Numbered from the stretch's first letter, positions 7,096 to 16,749 are shown. The stretch: DNA of 64,000 bases from Chromatiales bacterium (GCA_027032075.1 JALVOC010000229.1:62001-126000), one strand, 5' to 3'. Notes: generated from the sequence alone by a model not told the origin. A program made the numbers and translations.

Positions 7096-8979
7096 ATGAA
7101 TACCCTATACCATGTTAGCGAGGCTGATTTTCAGCGTGTATTGTCGATGGAACTGCCGGCCATTGAGAAGACACGTATCTTTGCCACGCTTGCTCGTATC
7201 AATACCCTCTACATGATTGCCAAGGCCGGTTCGGGTCATATTGGCAGTAGTTTTAGCAGTATGGACATTTTTTCCTGGCTGCATCTGAATGTGTTGCAAG
7301 ACGAGGATACATTTTTTTCTTCCAAAGGGCATGATGCGCCAGGACTTTACGCAGTGTTGATAGGCAAGGGAAAACTGGAATACAACAATATCCACAAATT
7401 GAGGCGTTTACACGGGCTGCCTGGACATCCTGATATTGGTACTCCCTGTATGGAAACCAATACCGGTTCATTAGGAATGGGGATCTCCAAGGCGAAAGGG
7501 ATGATCAGGGCAAACCGTTTGGATGATAAGCAAGGGCGTGTCTATGTGCTGACCGGTGATGGAGAGTTACAGGAAGGACAATTCTGGGAATCTCTACCGG
7601 GCGCAGTGAATGGCAAGTTTGATGAAATTACTGTAATTATCGATCACAACAAGATTCAGTCAGATACCTGGGTTAGTGATGTCAGTGATCTGGGAGATCT
7701 TGAAGCAAAACTCACCAGTTATGGCTGGCATGTTCAACGTTGTGATGGTAATAACTATGAAGAATTGAATACTGCATTTTCCGTGGCAAAAGAGGTGAAA
7801 GGCAGACCACAAATTATTATTGCAGATACCATCAAGGGTTGTGGGGTTTCCTTCATGGAGGCCACTGCCATGTCATCTCAACAGGAGTTCTATGGTTTTC
7901 ATAGCGGAGCACCTTCTCCGGAAGATTATGAAAGTGCAGCGCAGGAACTGATTGAAAAGGCAAATGATCTGCTGGCAAAAGCGGGTCAACCAATGCTTGG
8001 TATAGAGACTGTAGAGAGAGAAACACCACAAGCCCAAAAGGGGAATATCCAGAAGTTGATTCCGGCCTATGAGCAGGCGTTAAATGAACAGGGTCTGCGG
8101 AGGAAAGACATAGTCGTACTGGATGCTGATTTGATGATTGACTGTGGCCTTCTCAGTTTCAGGAATAATTACCCGGAACGATTTGTTGAGTGCGGGATTG
8201 CTGAACAGGACATGGTCTCGCAGGCAGGTGCATTGGCGCTCAAGGGAAAGTTGCCGATTGCACACAGTTTCGCATGTTTTCTGGCGCCGAGGGCAAATGA
8301 ACAAATTTTCAATAATGCTTCAGAAAAGACCAAATGCATCTATGTGGGATCCTTGGCTGGTGTTTTGCCATCGGGACCGGGACATTCGCACCAAATGGTA
8401 CGTGACATATCGGCATTGGGAGGTATCCCGGGGCTAACTCTTATTGAGCCATCGTGTGAGGCAGAAGTTGCGATGGCGGTTGAATATGCGATAGAAAAGA
8501 ACCCTAATAGTTCTTATATCCGCCTTGTTTCAATTCCTTATGAAATACCCTTCACGTTGCCGAAAAATTATGTGCTCACAGAAGGACAGGGAGTTGTTTT
8601 AACGGAGGGAGATGATGCTGTACTGTTTTCTTATGGGCCAGTATTATTGTCAGAAGCCTGCAAGGCAGCACAGGTACTGAGAAATACGCATAAGTTTGGT
8701 CTTAAGGTTATTAATCTTCCATGGCTGAACAAAATCGATGGCGATTGGTTAAAAACAACCATTGGGACCATTACTCGGGTTTTTACTTTGGATAATCACC
8801 TGTTGGATGGTGGACAGGGAGAGAGAATAGGATCGACGTTATCAGAAGAAGGTTCTTCTGCAAAAATAGAATTCACCAGGCTAGGCCTTAAAGATATACC
8901 TGAATGTGGACGCAATGATGAAGTTTTGGCGTACCATGGTTTGGATGCAGCTGGCATCATGAAGAGCGTTCTTGGGTAA
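7096..8979 (+). CDS. Full-length transketolase-like enzyme
   Basis: This is a 627-residue thiamine-diphosphate enzyme with all three transketolase parts. The N-terminal TPP domain has SGHIGSS, SSKGHDAPGLY and GDGELQEGQFWE (GDG at 154-156). The pyrimidine-binding domain has FVECGIAEQDMVSQAGALA, and a C-terminal domain is present. ATG 7096 is preferred over 7027 because AAGGAA lies 7 bases before it and the earlier start would overlap the ALDH gene. It is a specialised paralogue, as a second split transketolase is encoded at 31.0 kb. Its likely role is moving a two-carbon unit to or from a sugar in this locus; the acceptor is unknown. Confidence 0.88.
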   Translation: MNTLYHVSEADFQRVLSMELPAIEKTRIFATLARINTLYMIAKAGSGHIGSSFSSMDIFSWLHLNVLQDEDTFFSSKGHDAPGLYAVLIGKGKLEYNNIHKLRRLHGLPGHPDIGTPCMETNTGSLGMGISKAKGMIRANRLDDKQGRVYVLTGDGELQEGQFWESLPGAVNGKFDEITVIIDHNKIQSDTWVSDVSDLGDLEAKLTSYGWHVQRCDGNNYEELNTAFSVAKEVKGRPQIIIADTIKGCGVSFMEATAMSSQQEFYGFHSGAPSPEDYESAAQELIEKANDLLAKAGQPMLGIETVERETPQAQKGNIQKLIPAYEQALNEQGLRRKDIVVLDADLMIDCGLLSFRNNYPERFVECGIAEQDMVSQAGALALKGKLPIAHSFACFLAPRANEQIFNNASEKTKCIYVGSLAGVLPSGPGHSHQMVRDISALGGIPGLTLIEPSCEAEVAMAVEYAIEKNPNSSYIRLVSIPYEIPFTLPKNYVLTEGQGVVLTEGDDAVLFSYGPVLLSEACKAAQVLRNTHKFGLKVINLPWLNKIDGDWLKTTIGTITRVFTLDNHLLDGGQGERIGSTLSEEGSSAKIEFTRLGLKDIPECGRNDEVLAYHGLDAAGIMKSVLG

Positions 8980-8985
8980 AAAGTT

Positions 8986-9759
8986 TTGAAAGCTGTTATT
9001 CTCGCTGGTGGTCTCGGGACCCGCATTTCTGAGGAAACCCACCTGAAACCAAAACCAATGGTGGAAATTGGTGGCTATCCTATTTTGTGGCATATTATGA
9101 AGATATATAGCGCCAATGGTGTGCATGATTTTGTAATTTGTTGTGGATATAAAGGCTATATCATAAAAGAATATTTCGCCAATTATTTCCTGCATATGTC
9201 CGACGTTACTTTTTGCATGAAAAAAAATGAAATGCAGGTGCATAATAAACGAGCAGAGCCATGGAGTGTAACCCTGGTTGATACCGGAGAAAATACCCTG
9301 ACAGGAGGACGGCTCAAGAGAGTTCGGGATTACCTTGATGATGAAGCATTCTGCTTTACTTATGGTGATGGTGTTGCGAACGTTGATATAGCGGCACAAA
9401 TTGCTTTTCACAAGCAACATGGCAAGCTTGCAACGGTAACAGCTGTGCAACCACCAGGACGTTATGGTGCACTTGAGACTAATAATGATGGTCAGGTGAA
9501 AGGTTTTGTAGAAAAACCGCGTGGCGATGGTGGTTGCATCAATGGTGGATTCTTTATCCTGTCACCCAAAGTGATTGACTATATAGAAGGGGACCAAACA
9601 TCATTCGAAGGGGATCCACTTAACCGCCTGACATTGGATGGTCAGTTGATGGCATTTAGCCATAATGGATTCTGGCAACCAATGGATACCTTACGTGACA
9701 AAAACCATCTTGAAGAACTCTGGCAGTCTGGCAAAGCGCCGTGGAAAGTATGGGAATAA
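8986..9759 (+). CDS. rfbF: Glucose-1-phosphate cytidylyltransferase
   Basis: This 257-residue nucleotidyltransferase makes CDP-glucose from CTP and glucose-1-phosphate, the entry to CDP-6-deoxyhexoses. It has [16 protein letters not shown] near the N-terminus, [20 protein letters not shown] and [15 protein letters not shown], as in RfbF/DdhA/AscA, and the usual length. The start is TTG at 8986, 6 bases after the transketolase stop; no ATG gives the conserved N-terminus. It overlaps the next gene, rfbG, indicating coupling. Confidence 0.93.
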   Translation: MKAVILAGGLGTRISEETHLKPKPMVEIGGYPILWHIMKIYSANGVHDFVICCGYKGYIIKEYFANYFLHMSDVTFCMKKNEMQVHNKRAEPWSVTLVDTGENTLTGGRLKRVRDYLDDEAFCFTYGDGVANVDIAAQIAFHKQHGKLATVTAVQPPGRYGALETNNDGQVKGFVEKPRGDGGCINGGFFILSPKVIDYIEGDQTSFEGDPLNRLTLDGQLMAFSHNGFWQPMDTLRDKNHLEELWQSGKAPWKVWE

Positions 9760-10823
9760 ACGGGGCGTTCTGGAAAGGCAGGAGAGTCTTCCTGACCGGT
9801 CATACGGGTTTCAAAGGGAGCTGGCTTTCGTTATGGTTGCAGCAACTAGGCGCAAAAATAACTGGTTATGCGCTGGAACCGCCGACCACTCCCTCAATTT
9901 TTAAGGAGACAAAGGTAAGTACAGTACTGGAGAAAAGTATAATCGGAGATATCCTGGATGCTGATTTTTTCTTAAAGTCAGTGCAACGGGCAGAGCCTGA
10001 AATCATTATTCATATGGCAGCTCAGTCTTTGGTACGCCACTCCTATGTTGATCCAGTTGGTACGTATGCCACCAATGTCATGGGAACTGTCAACATGCTG
10101 GAGGCGGCTCGGAACACAGCCACGGTAAGAGCAGTGCTGAATATAACTACTGATAAATGTTATGAGAACAAAGAATGGATATGGGGATATCGTGAGAACG
10201 AACCGATGGGAGGGGATGACCCATACAGTAGTAGTAAAGGTTGTGCTGAGTTGGTTTCTACTGCTTACCGCAAATCATTTTTAAAAAACAAAGGCATAGG
10301 GTTTGCAACCGCACGCGCTGGTAATGTGATTGGAGGTGGGGACTGGGCAAAGGACCGCATAATACCAGACGCCATGCGTGCTTTCATAAAGAATGAACCC
10401 TTGTTGGTCCGTAATCCGGCTTCTACCCGGCCTTGGCAGCATGTATTGGAACCGCTTTCTGGTTACATAATGCTTTGCCAAAAACTAATCGAACAACCAG
10501 AAAACTTCACAGAAGGTTGGAATTTTGGCCCAATCAATGAAGATGCCCAGCCCGTATCCGTGTTGGCAGATGTTATGGTCGCGAGCTGGGGGGGTAAAGC
10601 CAAATGGGAACTTGATAAAGATAGTCACCCTCATGAGGCGCGATATTTAAGTCTTGATTGTACCAAAGCAAATAGGAAATTAAATTGGCACCCAGTTTGG
10701 CGGCTGGAAAGGGCACTGGAAGAGACAGTTAATTGGTACAAGGCATGGCATCAAAAGCTGGACATGCACGAGTTTACATTACGCCAGATCGAGATTTATC
10801 AGCAGGAGCATCTGGCAAAATGA
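9750..10823 (+). CDS. rfbG: CDP-glucose 4,6-dehydratase
   Basis: This extended SDR of about 357 residues converts CDP-glucose to CDP-4-keto-6-deoxyglucose. It has the Rossmann motif [10 protein letters not shown] (16-25), [20 protein letters not shown] and the catalytic Y159/K163 in [18 protein letters not shown] is typical of the family. The start may be GTG 9741 or ATG 9750; both overlap rfbF. It feeds the epimerase, methyltransferase and aminotransferase that follow in coupled order. Confidence 0.93.
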   Translation: MGINGAFWKGRRVFLTGHTGFKGSWLSLWLQQLGAKITGYALEPPTTPSIFKETKVSTVLEKSIIGDILDADFFLKSVQRAEPEIIIHMAAQSLVRHSYVDPVGTYATNVMGTVNMLEAARNTATVRAVLNITTDKCYENKEWIWGYRENEPMGGDDPYSSSKGCAELVSTAYRKSFLKNKGIGFATARAGNVIGGGDWAKDRIIPDAMRAFIKNEPLLVRNPASTRPWQHVLEPLSGYIMLCQKLIEQPENFTEGWNFGPINEDAQPVSVLADVMVASWGGKAKWELDKDSHPHEARYLSLDCTKANRKLNWHPVWRLERALEETVNWYKAWHQKLDMHEFTLRQIEIYQQEHLAK

Positions 10824-11383
10824 GTCCGCGTTTTGATTTTGAGGAAACACGGCTGGCTGGCCTCTATCGTATAAAACGCAAGCCTATTTCAGACCATCGC
10901 GGTTTCTTTGAACGTTTATTTTGTGTTGAGGAGTATAAAGATGTTGGACTTGCACATCCTATTGTACAGATCAATCATACATTGACGCGACAGAAAGGCG
11001 CAGTACGTGGAATGCATTTCCAGTATCCACCTTATAGTGAATGCAAGATTGTTACCTGTGTTCGTGGAGAGATCCTGGATGTTGCAGTAGATATTCGCAA
11101 AGGTTCGCCTACCTTTTTGCAATGGCATGCAGAGCCATTGAGTGAAGAGAACCAGACAAGCCTTTTTATACCTGAAGGATTCGCACACGGTTTTCAGACA
11201 CTAAAAGATGATAGTGAATTATTATATCTCCATTCAGCCCTTTACCAGTCAGAAGCAGAAGGCGCGCTCAATGTTCAGGATCCCAGACTGGCTATCGACT
11301 GGCCACTGGGTATCACCGAAATATCTGAACGAGATCGCCAGCACCCGATGATTGATATGAACTTTACAGGAATAGAAATTTAA
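10820..11383 (+). CDS. RmlC-like NDP-4-keto-6-deoxyhexose epimerase
   Basis: This 187-residue cupin of the dTDP-4-dehydrorhamnose 3,5-epimerase family has DHRGFFERLF, the catalytic His H66 in AVRGMHFQ, a conserved Lys (K76) and IPEGFAHGF (117-125). The start ATG overlaps the rfbG stop in ATGA. In this CDP-sugar block it probably epimerises C3 and/or C5 of CDP-4-keto-6-deoxyglucose. Relatives next to C-methyltransferases act at a single carbon. The frame is open further upstream (10733), but that would run deep into rfbG. Confidence 0.85.
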   Translation: MSPRFDFEETRLAGLYRIKRKPISDHRGFFERLFCVEEYKDVGLAHPIVQINHTLTRQKGAVRGMHFQYPPYSECKIVTCVRGEILDVAVDIRKGSPTFLQWHAEPLSEENQTSLFIPEGFAHGFQTLKDDSELLYLHSALYQSEAEGALNVQDPRLAIDWPLGITEISERDRQHPMIDMNFTGIEI

Positions 11384-12609
11384 TGAAGTGCAGACATTGT
11401 GGTACAGAATTGAACCACACTTTTATCGATCTTGGGAGTTCTCCTCCCTCTAATTCCTATCTTACCGACGAAACAATGAGAGGTCCTGAAAAGTGGTATC
11501 CACTTAGGGTGTTGGTGTGTGATCAATGTTGGTTGGTACAGACCGAAGATTTCGTTGGTGCCGAGGAAATGTTTTCGGAGGAATATGCTTACTTCAGTTC
11601 ATATTCAAGTACCTGGGTTAAACACGCGCGTGAATATGTCGATACAATGGTAGGGCGCTTCGACTTTGGTTCAGAAAGTAACGTGGTCGAAATTGCCGCC
11701 AACGATGGTTATCTGCTTCAGTTTTTTAAAGAAAAGACAATTCCCTGTTATGGTATCGAGCCGACTCATAGCACAGCACAAGCTGCGAGAGAAAAAGGCA
11801 TTGAAATTATTGAAGAATTTTTTGGTGTTGCTGTGGCAGAAAAATTGGCGGCGAGTGGACGACAAGCAGATTTGATGATAGCCAACAATGTATTGGCTCA
11901 TGTGCCGGATATCAATGATTTTGTAAAAGGTTTTAATATATTGCTGAAACCTGATGGTATAGCAACGTTTGAATTTCCACATATTCTGAATTTAATAGAG
12001 CAAAATCAATTCGATACAATATATCACGAACATTACTCGTATCTTTCTTTGGTTGCTGTTCGTGCTATTTTTGAAAACAATGGCCTTGTTGTCTTCGATG
12101 TCGAGGAGATACCAACCCATGGTGGTAGTTTACGTGTATATGCGCAGTGTTCCGATACTGGCAAACAGCCTGTTAGCGTGAATATAAAAGAACTCTTGGA
12201 TAAGGAAAAGCAAGCAGGCTTGAGTTCAATTGAGTTTTACATTGGGTTCCAACAGAAAGCAGAGAAAATCAAGTATGATTTGTTAACGTTTCTCATGAAC
12301 GCAAAGAGTCAGAAGAAAAAAGTTGTTGCTTATGGTGCTGCGGCCAAGGGTAATACAATGCTTAATTACGCAGGTGTGCATTCTGATCTTCTTGGCTACG
12401 TAGTTGACAAGAACCCAATGAAACAAGGTAAATATATGCCTGGCAGTAGAATACCTATAGTTGAGGAAGACAGATTGAAGCAAGATAGACCAGATTATGT
12501 ATTAATCCTGCCATGGAATCTCAGTGAGGAGATAACCGCACAACTTGAATATATTAATGAATGGGGTGGAGAAGTTGTAACAGCGGTACCGAAGTTAACA
12601 GTAAAATGA
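11383..12609 (+). CDS. Deoxysugar C-methyltransferase (NovU/TylC3/TcaB9 type)
   Basis: This 408-residue SAM-dependent C-methyltransferase acts on NDP-4-keto sugars. The N-terminal zinc module has C3/C6 and C46/C49. The SAM-binding core has VVEIAANDGYLLQFF (about 103-117). YHEH (214-217) matches the Tyr-His-Glu-His active-site cluster of TcaB9. A C-terminal Rossmann-like domain has YGAAAKGNTMLNY and VDKNPMKQGKYMPG. Methylation is typically at C3 or C5 of the ketosugar. Start and stop overlap with both neighbours. Together with RfbF/RfbG it implies a CDP-linked branched-chain (C-methyl) deoxysugar; the position is not determinable here. Confidence 0.9.
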   Translation: MKCRHCGTELNHTFIDLGSSPPSNSYLTDETMRGPEKWYPLRVLVCDQCWLVQTEDFVGAEEMFSEEYAYFSSYSSTWVKHAREYVDTMVGRFDFGSESNVVEIAANDGYLLQFFKEKTIPCYGIEPTHSTAQAAREKGIEIIEEFFGVAVAEKLAASGRQADLMIANNVLAHVPDINDFVKGFNILLKPDGIATFEFPHILNLIEQNQFDTIYHEHYSYLSLVAVRAIFENNGLVVFDVEEIPTHGGSLRVYAQCSDTGKQPVSVNIKELLDKEKQAGLSSIEFYIGFQQKAEKIKYDLLTFLMNAKSQKKKVVAYGAAAKGNTMLNYAGVHSDLLGYVVDKNPMKQGKYMPGSRIPIVEEDRLKQDRPDYVLILPWNLSEEITAQLEYINEWGGEVVTAVPKLTVK

Positions 12610-13727
12610 AAAAACGAATATATTACACAAAGCCTTCGATTACTGAGAGGGAAGTGGAATTGGCAACAGATGCTGCCAGAAATGGATGGGGGGATCGTTG
12701 CTATGAGTATATCAATCGTTTTGAAGAAATGTTCCGAGACTATACGGGTGCAAAATATGCTATAGCGACTTCAAGCTGTACAGGCGCATTACACATGGGA
12801 ATGGCCGCACTAGATATTGGGCCTGGCGACGAAGTAATATTGGCGGATACTAACTGGATCGCTACAGCAGCTCCCATAACCTATTTGGGGGCAAAACCGG
12901 TTTTTGTCGATATCTTGCCTGATACATGGTGTATAGACCCGGAGAAGATAGAAGAAGTAATCACAACTAAAACAAAGGCAATCATTGCAGTACATTTATA
13001 CGGAAATTTGTGTGAAATGGATCGTTTACTGGAAATCGGTAAAAAATATGGAATAACTGTAATAGAAGACTCTGCCGAAGCCTTAGGTTCTTACTGGCAG
13101 GGAAAACATACAGGAACTATTGGAAAATTCGGAACATTTTCTTTTCATGGCACAAAAACCATGACTACTGGAGAGGGGGGGATGTTTATTACTAATGATG
13201 AGAATCTCTATGAAAAAGTATTAACCTTAAGTAATCATGGCCGTTCAAGGGCGCAAAAAAAACAATTTTGGCCTGACATGATCGGGTATAAATACAAAAT
13301 GTCAAATATTCAAGCAGCAATTGGTTGTGCGCAATTGGAAAGAATTGATGAGTTGGTAAGCAGAAAACGGGAGATATTTCATCTTTACAAAAAAGAGCTT
13401 GGCAATATTGATTGTATTCATATGAATCCTCAAAAAGAGGGTACAATTAACAGCTACTGGATGCCTACAGTCGTTTTTGACAAAGAAACTGGGGTCACAC
13501 GTGAAGAATTGTTAATGATGTTTTCACAGGAAAATATTGATGCAAGAGTATTTTTCTGGCCATTGAGCGCGATGGAAATGTTTGAAAGTATGACTAATAA
13601 TAAAAATTCATGGGATATCCCTGGACGCGCTATTAATATTCCAGCATATCATGAGCTTACGAAACCTGAGGTTGAAAGGGTTGTTGGCATTCTAAATACT
13701 GTATTAAAGAAACCGGTGATAAAATAA
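12606..13727 (+). CDS. DegT/DnrJ/EryC1 sugar aminotransferase (first copy)
   Basis: This 373-residue PLP-dependent sugar aminotransferase has DTNWIATAAPITYLGA, VIEDSAEALGSYW and the PLP Lys K184 in FHGTKTMTTGEGG. The C-terminus is ordinary for perosamine/4-aminosugar synthases. ATG 12606 overlaps the methyltransferase stop in ATGA. It transfers an amino group, usually from glutamate, to a keto sugar, most likely the CDP-4-keto sugar made by the four preceding genes. The E1/lipoyl/acyltransferase genes follow 3 bases later, making the amino group the natural acyl acceptor. Confidence 0.88.
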   Translation: MKKRIYYTKPSITEREVELATDAARNGWGDRCYEYINRFEEMFRDYTGAKYAIATSSCTGALHMGMAALDIGPGDEVILADTNWIATAAPITYLGAKPVFVDILPDTWCIDPEKIEEVITTKTKAIIAVHLYGNLCEMDRLLEIGKKYGITVIEDSAEALGSYWQGKHTGTIGKFGTFSFHGTKTMTTGEGGMFITNDENLYEKVLTLSNHGRSRAQKKQFWPDMIGYKYKMSNIQAAIGCAQLERIDELVSRKREIFHLYKKELGNIDCIHMNPQKEGTINSYWMPTVVFDKETGVTREELLMMFSQENIDARVFFWPLSAMEMFESMTNNKNSWDIPGRAINIPAYHELTKPEVERVVGILNTVLKKPVIK

Positions 13728-13730
13728 AGT

Positions 13731-14621
13731 ATGTCGATAAACGAAAAACTATTTTTTGAGATGGTGAATAAAATGTGTGTGATTCGCCATACTGAAGAAT
13801 CATTGCTAGAGTTATTTTCGAAAGGGCTGCTGAGGGGGACTGTTCATACATGTATAGGACAAGAGGCATGTGCTGTTGGAGTCATAAGTGCACTGGATAA
13901 AAAGAAAGATATATTATTCTCTAACCATAGGGGACATGGACATTATTTAACGTACAGTGATGATGTGCATGGATTGATAGCAGAGATAATGGGTAGGGAA
14001 GAAGGTGTTTGTGGTGGTGTCGGCGGAAGTCAACATATACATAAAAACAATTATTATTCTAATGGAATACAAGGCGCAGGTGTTCCTATAGTCGCGGGTA
14101 TTGCACTAGCTGAAAAGATGAATAATAGTGATGCGATATCTGTAGCTTTTATTGGTGATGGTACTTTCGGAGAAGGGGTCATTTATGAAACATTTAACAT
14201 ATCTGCGCTGTGGAAGCTGCCAATGCTAGTTGTTGTAGAACATAATCAATATGCACAATCAACACCAAGTTATGATCAGCATGCAGGTGTGCTGCATGAG
14301 CGAGCAAAAGTTTTTGGATATGAAGTATCGGTTGTGGATGGTATGGATTTAGAGGAAGTATATTTAACAGCAAAAAGAGTGATCGACAACGTAAGAAAAG
14401 AAAAAATACCACATATGTTATTTCTGAATACCTATAGATTTGCGCCTCACAGTAAAGGTGATGACTTTAGATCAAAACAAGAGATAGACAGAAATAAAAA
14501 AAGAGACCCATTGTCTCTTGTTAGAGACAAGATTGGAAAAGAAATATTTGATAATATTAACGAAGATGCTTTATCTAGAGTAAATGATGTGGTTGCAAAA
14601 TTGATGGGCGCTAAACACTAA
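13731..14621 (+). CDS. 2-Oxoacid dehydrogenase-like E1 alpha subunit
   Basis: This 296-residue TPP-binding subunit is of the pyruvate/branched-chain/acetoin dehydrogenase E1-alpha type. It has GTVHTCIGQEACAVG, SNHRGHGHYL, GVGGSQHI and the TPP motif GDGTFGEG (142-149) ending near VEHNQYAQSTP. E1 decarboxylates a 2-oxoacid (or cleaves a ketose) and reductively acylates a lipoyl arm. No E3 gene is nearby, so a shared dihydrolipoamide dehydrogenase is presumed. It is shorter than PDH E1-alpha of Gram-positives (about 370), and closest in layout to acetoin-dehydrogenase-like E1. Stop and next start overlap. Confidence 0.88.
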   Translation: MSINEKLFFEMVNKMCVIRHTEESLLELFSKGLLRGTVHTCIGQEACAVGVISALDKKKDILFSNHRGHGHYLTYSDDVHGLIAEIMGREEGVCGGVGGSQHIHKNNYYSNGIQGAGVPIVAGIALAEKMNNSDAISVAFIGDGTFGEGVIYETFNISALWKLPMLVVVEHNQYAQSTPSYDQHAGVLHERAKVFGYEVSVVDGMDLEEVYLTAKRVIDNVRKEKIPHMLFLNTYRFAPHSKGDDFRSKQEIDRNKKRDPLSLVRDKIGKEIFDNINEDALSRVNDVVAKLMGAKH

Positions 14622-15631
14622 TGAAAACGTATCTTGCATCCCTAAATAACGCAATGCATGAAATAATGGATTCATTTGAGAACGTCGTGGTTATTGGCGA
14701 AGATATAAGAGATCCATATGGAGGTGCATTTAAAGTAACAAAGGGCTTGTCAAAAAAGTATCCGAACAGAGTTCTAAACACTCCGATTAGTGAATCATCT
14801 ATTGTCGGTATCGGTACAGGTTTGGCATTGCAAGGGTATCGCCCCATTGTCGAGATTATGTTTGGTGATTTTATTACTTTGGCTGTTGATCAAGTATTAA
14901 ATAGTGCAGCTAAGTTTGGTTTGATGTATGGGGACAATGTAAATGTTCCGTTAATTATAAGAACTCCAATGGGCGGTGGACGAGGCTATGGCCCGACTCA
15001 CAGTCAGAGTATCGAAAAGATGTTTTTTGGAATGCCAGGTGTAAAAGTTATTTCACCAAGTTTGGCGCATGAACCTGGGGGGTTGTTAAAAGATTCTATA
15101 ATCAATGAAGATCAGGTAATTATCTTTGTTGAATACAAAAATATTTATAATAATAAACTGATGCTAGAGGGTGATGGCGGTTCTTTACACAGATATGAAG
15201 TTGTTGATGATAAAGATAACAAAGTTATATATGTAGATAACTTCTTAGAATGTAAACCGGACATAATAATTATTACCTATGGAGGGTTGTCTGCGGATGT
15301 CTTGAGGATAATGTCTGATCTGGTTGAAGAGGAAATTAATGTTAGGGCAATATTTCCGTCCACAATAAGTGAGATGATAACCCCTGATACTTTGATGCCG
15401 CTAGTCCCGGTAGAGCATGGTATTATTGTTGCAGAAACAGGTGCTGGTAATTACGGGTGGGGCGCAGAAGTGATGGCGTCACTGTTCGAACAAGGTTTTG
15501 TTAAAGATAATAGTAAAGTCCGAAGGCTTTCCTCTCAGGAAAATATAATACCGGCATCTCAAGCAATGGAAAAAGAAGTGTTGCTCGGCTATGAAGATAT
15601 TATGAGTACGATAATGGAGTTGATGTCATGA
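14621..15631 (+). CDS. 2-Oxoacid dehydrogenase-like E1 beta subunit
   Basis: This 336-residue E1-beta partner has the pyrimidine-binding domain with VVIGEDIRDPYGGAF, NTPISESSIVGIGTGLALQG, VDQVLNSAAKFG and MGGGRGYGPTHSQS, and a transketolase C-terminal domain (about 200-330). The E1-alpha stop codon (TAA 14619-14621) and this ATG (14621-14623) share one base, and its end overlaps the lipoyl/acyltransferase gene by 4 bases. The three products are therefore probably made in fixed ratio and form one complex. Which 2-oxoacid or ketose is used cannot be read from the sequence. Confidence 0.88.
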   Translation: MKTYLASLNNAMHEIMDSFENVVVIGEDIRDPYGGAFKVTKGLSKKYPNRVLNTPISESSIVGIGTGLALQGYRPIVEIMFGDFITLAVDQVLNSAAKFGLMYGDNVNVPLIIRTPMGGGRGYGPTHSQSIEKMFFGMPGVKVISPSLAHEPGGLLKDSIINEDQVIIFVEYKNIYNNKLMLEGDGGSLHRYEVVDDKDNKVIYVDNFLECKPDIIIITYGGLSADVLRIMSDLVEEEINVRAIFPSTISEMITPDTLMPLVPVEHGIIVAETGAGNYGWGAEVMASLFEQGFVKDNSKVRRLSSQENIIPASQAMEKEVLLGYEDIMSTIMELMS

Positions 15632-16749
15632 ATATAGATCTTATTCGTGTACCATATCTGGGCGTAAATGATGATAGCTGTGAGATGGTTAATTGGTATG
15701 TAGAAAATAATGATGGTGTTGAAGAGGGGCAGGTGATTGGCACTGTAGAAACCACAAAAGCAGCTATTGACGTTAACTCTAATAAAGATGGTTATATTTA
15801 TCTATGTGTAGAAGAAGGTGCCGAGTTAAAGGAAAATGATATCATAGCAGTGTTGTCGGAATCAATGATTGATGAGAGCGAGATAAAAAAAATACTTGAT
15901 GATATGGAAAAATCAAACAAGAATGAAGAAGAAATAAAGGTAACAAAGAAAGCTGAACTCCTTGCAAAGAAGAATAATATTAACCTTAAAGAACTGACCG
16001 CCTTTGCTAAAGGGAACAAAGTTAATGAAAAAACAGTAATAACATTTCTCGAGCGCAAAAATTCTGCAGATTTTTCAAGAGGGTTTTGCGATGTTGAACG
16101 TATTGCCATCATTGGAGGGGTTGCAGGAGGCGGTGCACTTATAGTAATTGATTCGATATTGCATTGTAACAACCAGCAGGCTGTTGTAATTTTCGATCAA
16201 AACGAAGCCTACCATGGAAAATCAATTCTTGGGGTTCCGGTTGCGGGCAATATTGAGATGCTAGATGAATATTTGGAAGAAGGAAAGGTTGATTCTGTTG
16301 TTATTGCCTTCAATAAAAATTTACAGGAAAGAGCAAAAGTCTATCAAGAACTGACAGACAAAGGTGTTAAATTTACAAATGTTATTGATGTTTCATCTAA
16401 CCTTCGTTCTAAGGTTGTGATTGGAAAAGGAAATGTAATATTGGGTGATGTTTATATAGGTGCCTGTTCTAGAATTGGTAATAATAATTTTATTAGTAGT
16501 AACGTCTGTCTTGAACATGGAAATATTCTGGAGAGTCATTGTGCGTTTGGTCCAGGAGTGATAACATCCGGCAATGTGAAAATCAACGACAAAGTCCGAT
16601 TTGGAACAGGGATTTTTATAGAGCCTAATGTAGAAATAGGTAAAGATTCGATTATATCTTCTGGTGCAATTCTTAGGGAATCTGTTGAAGCAGGAACTGT
16701 TGTCAGGGTGTCATATAATCAAGAGTATAGTTCAAGGAAACAAAAATAA
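15628..16749 (+). CDS. Lipoyl-domain / NeuD-PglD-like sugar acyltransferase fusion
   Basis: This 373-residue protein has an unusual order of parts. Residues 1-80 are a lipoyl/biotinyl domain with GTVETTKAAIDV, where K44 is the expected lipoylation site. Residues about 82-104 are a charged linker. Residues about 105-143 resemble a peripheral-subunit-binding domain (KKAELLAKKNNINLKEL). From 156 to the end it is a NeuD/PglD-like sugar O/N-acyltransferase: a Rossmann-like start (VERIAIIGGVAGGGALIV), then left-handed beta-helix hexapeptides (about 258-350), with H297 in CLEHGN aligning to the catalytic His of PglD. A normal E2 acyltransferase domain (HxxxDG) is absent. It is coupled to E1-beta by a 4-base overlap. 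I infer acyl transfer from lipoamide to an amino sugar. Confidence 0.87.
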   Translation: MNIDLIRVPYLGVNDDSCEMVNWYVENNDGVEEGQVIGTVETTKAAIDVNSNKDGYIYLCVEEGAELKENDIIAVLSESMIDESEIKKILDDMEKSNKNEEEIKVTKKAELLAKKNNINLKELTAFAKGNKVNEKTVITFLERKNSADFSRGFCDVERIAIIGGVAGGGALIVIDSILHCNNQQAVVIFDQNEAYHGKSILGVPVAGNIEMLDEYLEEGKVDSVVIAFNKNLQERAKVYQELTDKGVKFTNVIDVSSNLRSKVVIGKGNVILGDVYIGACSRIGNNNFISSNVCLEHGNILESHCAFGPGVITSGNVKINDKVRFGTGIFIEPNVEIGKDSIISSGAILRESVEAGTVVRVSYNQEYSSRKQK

